Shown here one piece after another: positions 7,786-11,384 of a DNA stretch of 11,384 bases. Below the pieces are notes generated by a model. The model worked only from the letters and a program-made list of their open reading frames with translations, was not told where the DNA came from and did no database searches. Origin of the DNA: Actinomycetes bacterium (GTDB lineage: Bacteria > Actinomycetota > Coriobacteriia > Coriobacteriales > Coriobacteriaceae); the NCBI GenBank assembly GCA_023441725.1, contig JAEZNV010000050.1, positions 1-11,384 on the forward strand, read 5' to 3'. Numbering within the stretch: position 1 is the first letter of the stretch; each line of letters opens with the position of its first letter. Position numbers and translations under genes: made by a program.

Positions 7786-7813
7786 CGTTGCGGTTGGCGT
7801 GGCGATGGGAGTT

Positions 7814-8233
7814 TTAAGCCAGCTCGGCGCCCAGGGCCTTGCAGCCGGCTGCGGCCTCGTCGTCAGGCGCGTCGAAGCAGATGACGGTATCGACGACATT
7901 GACGCCGGTCTCATCGGCGTCGGCCTTCCAATTGTCCATCCACTCGCCCTCGGCCCACGAATAGGAGCCAAACAGGACGACCTTCTTGTCGCCCAGATTC
8001 TCCTTGACCTCATCCCACATCGGCTGGAACTCGTCGTACTCGAGTTCCTCGGAGCCCATGGCGGGGCAGCCGAAGGCGATGGCGTCGTAGTCGGCGGTCT
8101 TGTCGGCAGAGAAGTCGGCACAGGGGATGACCTCGGCCTCGGCGCCGGTGGACACCGCGCCCTCTGCGACGAAGTTTGCCATGGCCTCGGTATTGCCCGT
8201 TCCGCTCCAGTAGACGACGGCGATCTTGCTCAT
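7814..8233 (-). CDS. Short-chain flavodoxin
   Basis: A 139-aa FMN-binding electron carrier of the cytoplasm. The phosphate-binding loop is S10-G-T-G-N-T15 after a hydrophobic first strand (KIAVVYW). The later flavin loops are visible as FGCPAMGSEEL and FGSYSWAEGEW. The length is normal for short-chain flavodoxins of anaerobes. The ATG at 8233 is chosen because GAAAGGA stands 6 nt before it and because homology begins here; the frame is open further upstream only by chance. The gene is second in a leftward unit, 46 bp after the DUF3793 gene. The gap holds a small hairpin (GCGGC/GCCGC, 8253-8267). Flavodoxins replace ferredoxin when iron is short, so iron control is plausible, but no site was proven. 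The partner enzyme is unknown. Confidence 0.95.
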   Translation of the reverse strand: MSKIAVVYWSGTGNTEAMANFVAEGAVSTGAEAEVIPCADFSADKTADYDAIAFGCPAMGSEELEYDEFQPMWDEVKENLGDKKVVLFGSYSWAEGEWMDNWKADADETGVNVVDTVICFDAPDDEAAAGCKALGAELA

Positions 8234-8279
8234 GTTAGGTCCTTTCGGTTGTGCGGCACGCAGCCGCGTTTTGTATGTT

Positions 8280-8984
8280 CTATCGGGCTGCCTGAACAAG
8301 CTGTTCCAAGGTGCAGCCCTGCTGATAGATGTAGGTAAGGTATTGCGTGCATGCGCGATAAGCGTCAAAGGTCGCAAGCGCTTGTTCGACGTTTGAGTAC
8401 ACCTTCCAAGCACCAAAAACCTTGTAGTTTTCGCCGTGCTGGGCAATAAACTGATGCACGTCTTCGTAGGGGTAGCCCAAAAAATACCCAATTTCGTGAG
8501 GAAACTCGCATGCGCAGCTCTTATCGCACGCTTCGTTCTGAGCGAGAACGCAAGGTCCGCTGTCGCAGGCGCTTTCCGCAACGTTGCTGCTCGCCAGCGT
8601 AATGCGTGCGGCTAGATGCACAAGGGATGCGGACAGGTTGCCAACGTCGTAGCCTTCGGTGGCAAGAGCTGCTGCGGCTCGAGGGTCGGATAAGTAGCGC
8701 ATGAGGGCGGCGGGGCGGTACACGTAGATCAGCGCTCCGCAGGGACGCCAGACCAGGACGCTCATGTGGATGCCGAGTGGCTCGAGCTCGCGGTTGCATT
8801 GGGCTATGACGGCAAGCAGACGCGTGCGACGCGCTTCGATATGAGGGTTGCCGGGCTGTTCGTTTTGGTTTGCGTAGGGACCGGGATAGGTAAAGAGTGA
8901 AGCGGGTTTGATGCCCGCGAGCGTGGGGGAGCAGTTGCGCACGACGGTCGTTTGAAACGTTGGAATGTCGATGGTTCGAGTCAC
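8280..8984 (-). CDS. DUF3793 family protein, Cys-rich
   Basis: A 234-aa protein recognised as DUF3793 from the conserved core FPHEIGYFLGYPYEDVHQFI, then G-x-N-Y-x-x-x-G-x-WKVY, then A-x-x-x-F-x-x-Y. The start is a GTG at 8984, supported by GAAAGGAG 5 nt upstream; no better-placed ATG exists. There is no signal peptide or membrane segment, so it should be cytoplasmic. A cysteine cluster stands just before the core (CDSGPC, then C-D-K-S-C-A-C) and could bind metal or a cluster; this is inference. DUF3793 genes are often found beside flavodoxin and iron-transport genes in anaerobic Firmicutes and Actinobacteria. Here the flavodoxin gene follows in the same unit and a metal-binding protein is divergent. 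The biochemical function of the family is unknown to me. Confidence 0.88.
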   Translation of the reverse strand: MTRTIDIPTFQTTVVRNCSPTLAGIKPASLFTYPGPYANQNEQPGNPHIEARRTRLLAVIAQCNRELEPLGIHMSVLVWRPCGALIYVYRPAALMRYLSDPRAAAALATEGYDVGNLSASLVHLAARITLASSNVAESACDSGPCVLAQNEACDKSCACEFPHEIGYFLGYPYEDVHQFIAQHGENYKVFGAWKVYSNVEQALATFDAYRACTQYLTYIYQQGCTLEQLVQAAR

Positions 8985-9008
8985 GGTGCTCCTTTCGGTT
9001 CCTTATCT

Positions 9009-9024
9009 GTTAACCTAGGAAAAC
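9009..9024. promoter_or_regulatory. Palindrome at the start of transcription of the DUF3793 unit (candidate operator)
   Basis: GTTAACCTAGGAAAAC is a palindrome of the form GTT-N2-CCTAGG-N2-AAC. It begins directly after the -10 box and covers the expected start point, a position where a bound repressor would block transcription. CCTAGG flanked by T/A-rich bases is reminiscent of DtxR/IdeR-type iron boxes, but it is not a close match to their consensus. The regulator is therefore unnamed. Confidence 0.4.
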
Positions 9025-9051
9025 TTATACACGAAAGTAAGCCTTGGTCAA
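9024..9051 (-). promoter_or_regulatory. Promoter for the DUF3793-flavodoxin unit
   Basis: On the minus strand TTGACC (9051-9046) is followed after 16 nt by TATAAG (9029-9024). This is the best sigma-A type promoter in the intergenic region. Transcription would start near 9017, about 30 nt before the GTG start of the DUF3793 gene. Confidence 0.6.
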
Positions 9052-9103
9052 CTAAAAAGTTTGAATTGGGAAACTATTTGACCGAACTGACACGAGTTTG
9101 GGG

Positions 9104-9131
9104 TAAGATGGGGGACACCCCATGGGGGTAT
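9104..9131 (+). promoter_or_regulatory. -10 element and CsoR-like dyad before the HMA-domain gene
   Basis: TAAGAT (9104-9109) could be a -10 box. The best -35 candidate, TTGACC at 9078-9083, leaves a long 20-bp spacer. Six bases later ACACCCCATGGGGGTAT (9115-9131) forms a C-tract/G-tract dyad around CCCCATGGGG. This resembles the ACCCC...GGGGT operators of CsoR-family copper sensors, placed over the likely start of transcription. The following gene encodes a copper-chaperone-type domain, which fits. The similarity is judged by eye from known CsoR sites. Confidence 0.45.
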
Positions 9132-9161
9132 TTGGCTAGAGCTTTAATGGGAGGGGAACAT

Positions 9162-9545
9162 ATGGAAGACCTGCTTAACCCTGCAAATCTTATCGTGCTT
9201 GCCGTAATTGCCGTCGGCATGTTTTTTGGATTGCGACGTATTGTCGCCTCGACGCACGGCAAAAGCTGTTGCAGCGATGGCGCGTGCGGTAAGAAGATCA
9301 AGAGGGCTGTGGTGACCGATACCGATGAGTCTCACTACCCCTATAGCGCAGAACTGCTCATCGGCGGTATGAGCTGCGACGGCTGTGCTCAAAACGTCGC
9401 GAATGCTTTGAATGCGCTGGATGGCATTTGGGCCACGGTGACGTATGCCGATCACACGGCGAACGTGCGCTCTAAAAACCCAATCGATCGCGAGGCGCTC
9501 GAGGGCGCCGTGAAGGGCGCAGGCTATTACGTCATGAAGCTATAG
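9162..9545 (+). CDS. Membrane-anchored Cys-rich protein with HMA (heavy-metal-binding) domain
   Basis: A 127-aa protein. GGGAGGGG 4 nt before the ATG at 9162 fixes the start; the frame is open further upstream, but that part covers the promoter and has no protein-like features. Residues 9-24 form one membrane helix, followed by RR. A short cysteine motif follows (C36, C37, C42) and a basic patch KKIKR, recalling the small FeoB-associated Cys-rich membrane proteins. From about residue 61 there is an HMA domain with the metal loop GMSCDGC (C72, C75), as in copper chaperones such as CopZ and in P-type ATPase tails. The likely role is to bind soft metal ions, perhaps Cu(I), at the inner face of the membrane and pass them on. 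No transporter ATPase is next to it. The gene is divergent from the DUF3793-flavodoxin unit and convergent with yolD. Confidence 0.88.
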   Translation: MEDLLNPANLIVLAVIAVGMFFGLRRIVASTHGKSCCSDGACGKKIKRAVVTDTDESHYPYSAELLIGGMSCDGCAQNVANALNALDGIWATVTYADHTANVRSKNPIDREALEGAVKGAGYYVMKL

Positions 9546-9566
9546 GGTCGGACGTATCGCTTGCGC

Positions 9567-9992
9567 CTAGGCACGGCCGCGCAGCTCGATATCCTGGATA
9601 TCGTCGAATTTGATGGCGATGTCGCGGAGTTTGAGCAGCTTGAACGCGGGAAGCACCTCGTCGAGAATGCCGGTGCGGGCACGATAGCCATACGTATCGT
9701 AATAGGTGACGCGCACCAGGTCGCCGCGCTTGAGCCCCTCGAGCTTATTCGAAAGCTCGAGGGCTTTTTCTTCCGTCAGTTCACATTTGGGCTCAACGGT
9801 AATCTCTTGCTTGCGTACGAGCTCGTAGTATCCCGTGAGAGCGGCGAATGGCATAAACTGTGCGGCGCGGTTGGCGCGGACGGCACCGTTGGCGGTAAGT
9901 TTGGGGTCGGCGACACGCCGCCTGCCCTCGGGGTCGGCCAGACGCTCAAAGGCGGTTGGCGGGCGCATAGGTTGTTGCTTGGGTTTAGGCAC
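9567..9992 (-). CDS. YolD-like family protein
   Basis: A protein of 141 aa from the chosen GTG at 9992. The YolD-like core is visible in the stretch RAAQFMPFAALTGYYELVRKQE, here with a central FAAL, followed by a beta-rich part with GDLVRVTYYDTYGYRARTG and a C-terminal IKFDDIQDIEL. YolD-like proteins are regularly encoded with UvrX-type Y-family polymerases and are thought to assist or control them; their mechanism is not settled. The GTG start gives an 8-bp overlap with the polymerase gene (GTGCCTAA contains both start and stop), and a G-run lies just upstream. A TTG at 10004 in the same frame is possible but has a poor ribosome site. The N-terminal 30 residues are proline-rich and probably unstructured. 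Translation is probably coupled to the polymerase. Confidence 0.85.
   Translation of the reverse strand: MPKPKQQPMRPPTAFERLADPEGRRRVADPKLTANGAVRANRAAQFMPFAALTGYYELVRKQEITVEPKCELTEEKALELSNKLEGLKRGDLVRVTYYDTYGYRARTGILDEVLPAFKLLKLRDIAIKFDDIQDIELRGRA
9733..9772 (+). terminator. Hairpin with T-run inside yolD, antisense: probable terminator for the HMA gene
   Basis: On the + strand AGCCC(C)TCGAGCTT (9733-9746) pairs with AAGCTCGAGGGCT (9753-9765), about 13 bp with one bulged C. TTTTTCTT follows at 9765-9772. This is the first good terminator downstream of the HMA gene on the + strand, about 190 nt after its stop. It is encoded opposite the ELSNKLEGL codons of the YolD-like protein. Confidence 0.55.
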
Positions 9993-11384
9993 GATGTCCC
10001 CCAACCTGGTCGTTGCGTTCGCGTGCGGTGGCGCCGGCGGTAAAGCTCAGTCCTTTGACCAGGGCGTTCTTGCCATATTTGCCTTTTACGGCCAGCACAG
10101 CGCGGGCCAGGTCGCGCTCGCGCCCGTCGGCCTCGACATCGCTAAATAAATCGATGGTGGCAAATTCTTCGGGCATAAGGTTTCCGAAGCCCAGGTTAAT
10201 ACGTTTGACAGGTCGTTTGGGATCGACGGTCTGCGCCCACAGGTCATCGAAGTAGCCCATGATCTTCTTAAACGAATTGGTTCGTTCGGGTAGCTTTCGA
10301 GACGCGTTGGAATGGGCAAAGAGCGCGGCATAACCGCCACGCGGCTTACCGCCGTGCTCGCCCACGAAGATGCCGTCAATCGCCTGTGCCTCGCGAACCA
10401 TGCGACGGCGCTCGTCGTCGCGCTGGACGGGCTTGGGCGCGCGGGGTGCAAGTTCGGGGCCATCGCTTGCGGTTGGCTCGACACCTGAGGTGCTTGAGCG
10501 TAGGTGCCCGCAGCCGTCGATGTATTGCGCTGTGCCGCTGGCATCGAGCCGGCGGATATCAGCACGCTCGCTTGCATAGCCCACAAAGAGCGAGATGCTG
10601 TCGCAGACCACGTGCTTGTCGACCAGGTCCAGTACGGCTGCATCGACCATCTCGCGCAACACCGTATAGGCCTGTTCGTAGGCATAACCCTTCGAGAGCA
10701 CCTGTCCGGTCGTGGTCGAGGTTGCCTGGGGGCGATAGGCCTGGATGTCGGCAATGGTTGTCGGTTCGCGCCCAAAAGCGTGGTCGATCAGGTACTCGGC
10801 ATTGACGCCGAGCTCGTCATAGAGCAGGTTCTCGTCGAGGGCCGCGACGCCCATCAGGTCGTAGACGCCGTACTTTTCGAGACGCGCCGCCACGCCGGGG
10901 CCAATACCCCAGATGTCGGTGATGGGGCGATGCGGCCAGATCTCCTTGCGAAAGGTCTCGTCGTCAAGTATCCCGATACGGCTGGGCGCGTGTTTGGCGG
11001 TGATGTCGAGCGCCACTTTTGCTTGGAATAGGTTGGGTCCGATACCGACCGTTGCGGTGATGCCGGTGCGGCGCAAAACTTCGTCGCGCAGCATGCAGGC
11101 AAAGCCTTCGTCATCGGTGTGATAGAGGTCCAAATAGGGCGTGACGTCGATAAAGCACTCGTCGATCGAATAGACATGGACGTCTTGCGGGCTTACGTAC
11201 TCCAGGTAGATACCGTAGATCTGCGCCGATACCTCCATATAGTGCTGCATGCGCGGTACGGCTTTGATGTAGTCGATGCCGTTGGGAATTTCGAACAAGC
11301 GGCAGCGGTTATGGATGCCGAGGTCCTTCATCGCCTGCGTGATGGCCAAGCAGATTGTCGTGCGGCCGCGAGACTCGTCGGCCA
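9985..11384 (-). CDS. Y-family DNA polymerase, UvrX/UmuC type (partial, N-terminus outside window)
   Basis: Translesion DNA polymerase, of which 465 C-terminal residues are visible. The frame is open to the window edge; the first residues seen are ADESRGRTTICLAIT. The start and the first catalytic aspartate lie beyond. Present are the CRLFEIPNGIDYI segment, the catalytic SIDECFIDVT motif (second metal-binding Asp-Glu), TVGIGPNLFQAKVALDI, the thumb with a helix-hairpin-helix (DIWGIGPGVAARLEKYGV), and a little-finger domain ending in VKRINLGFGNLMPEE. The fingers/palm wording matches the UvrX/YqjW group of Firmicutes and Actinobacteria rather than DinB. About 55 residues encoded by roughly 10345-10510, rich in Pro, Ser, Glu and Arg, interrupt the little finger and look like a flexible insert. 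The TAA stop overlaps the yolD start. SOS control is likely from the family, but the promoter is outside the window. Confidence 0.93.
   Translation of the reverse strand, partial: ADESRGRTTICLAITQAMKDLGIHNRCRLFEIPNGIDYIKAVPRMQHYMEVSAQIYGIYLEYVSPQDVHVYSIDECFIDVTPYLDLYHTDDEGFACMLRDEVLRRTGITATVGIGPNLFQAKVALDITAKHAPSRIGILDDETFRKEIWPHRPITDIWGIGPGVAARLEKYGVYDLMGVAALDENLLYDELGVNAEYLIDHAFGREPTTIADIQAYRPQATSTTTGQVLSKGYAYEQAYTVLREMVDAAVLDLVDKHVVCDSISLFVGYASERADIRRLDASGTAQYIDGCGHLRSSTSGVEPTASDGPELAPRAPKPVQRDDERRRMVREAQAIDGIFVGEHGGKPRGGYAALFAHSNASRKLPERTNSFKKIMGYFDDLWAQTVDPKRPVKRINLGFGNLMPEEFATIDLFSDVEADGRERDLARAVLAVKGKYGKNALVKGLSFTAGATARERNDQVGGHRA

Noticed and set aside
7592..8338. 248-codon + strand open frame
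   Set aside because: It overlaps the end of the surface-protein gene, crosses the terminator hairpin and is antisense to the flavodoxin gene, whose motifs are clear.
8234..8581. N-terminal extension of the flavodoxin
   Set aside because: It overlaps the DUF3793 gene in another frame; the flavodoxin fold begins exactly at the ATG with its own ribosome site.
9084..9103. MerR/CueR-type promoter before the HMA gene, suggested by the 20-bp spacer
   Set aside because: The spacer contains no dyad of the MerR type; the C/G-tract dyad downstream fits a CsoR-type site better.
8952..9161. Upstream extension of the HMA protein
   Set aside because: This part covers the divergent promoters and operators. 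A strong ribosome site and ATG at 9162 give a natural membrane-helix start.
10386..11031. Open frames of 139 and 175 codons on the + strand opposite the polymerase
   Set aside because: Shadows of the polymerase gene, with no ribosome sites and no recognisable motifs.
1..11384. tRNA or rRNA genes, CRISPR array, insertion sequence or attachment sites
   Set aside because: No cloverleaf, repeat-spacer series, transposase or flanking direct repeats were seen on either strand when reading by eye.

Overview
The window looks like chromosomal DNA of a high-GC Gram-positive gut anaerobe of the class Coriobacteriia, most likely Collinsella or a close relative. This is inferred from gene content and style, not from a marker gene: GTG and TTG starts are frequent, a large cell-envelope protein has Ig-like and FIVAR-like modules, a DUF3793 gene sits next to a flavodoxin gene, and a YolD-like gene follows a UvrX-type polymerase gene. 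There are no rRNA or tRNA genes, CRISPR arrays or insertion sequences. Eight protein genes are visible, two of them cut by the window ends.

Left part (1-2680, + strand): a polar amino-acid ABC importer. It comprises the 3' end of a family-3 solute-binding protein, a terminator-like hairpin with a 15-bp palindrome, a permease with an unusual signal-peptide-led extracytoplasmic domain in front of its HisM-type membrane domain, the ATPase, and a terminator.

Middle part (2680-7790, + strand): a 519-bp gene-free leader holds a probable promoter and a cobalamin riboswitch. It leads into one 1514-codon gene for a surface protein. The order of modules is signal peptide, beta-helix-like repeats, FIVAR-like segment, second beta-helix block, Ig-like modules, alpha/alpha-toroid (prenyltransferase/transcobalamin-like fold) and C-terminal membrane anchor. 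Riboswitch and toroid together make a surface corrinoid-capture protein the most interesting hypothesis here. A long hairpin at 7749-7783 ends the unit and separates it from the convergent next operon.

Right part (7814-9545): a compact metal/redox cluster around a divergent control region (8985-9161). Leftward run a DUF3793 gene and a short flavodoxin gene, from a promoter with a palindrome at the expected start of transcription. Rightward runs a small membrane-anchored, Cys-rich protein with a copper-chaperone-type HMA domain; its leader has a CsoR-like C-tract/G-tract dyad. Together these suggest separate metal control of the two arms, possibly iron and copper.

Far right (9567-11384, - strand): a Y-family DNA polymerase of the UvrX type, its N-terminus outside the window, overlapping a YolD-like gene by about 8 bp. 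This is the usual translesion-synthesis pair. The yolD coding sequence contains, in antisense, a strong hairpin plus T-run that could terminate transcripts arriving from the convergent HMA gene.
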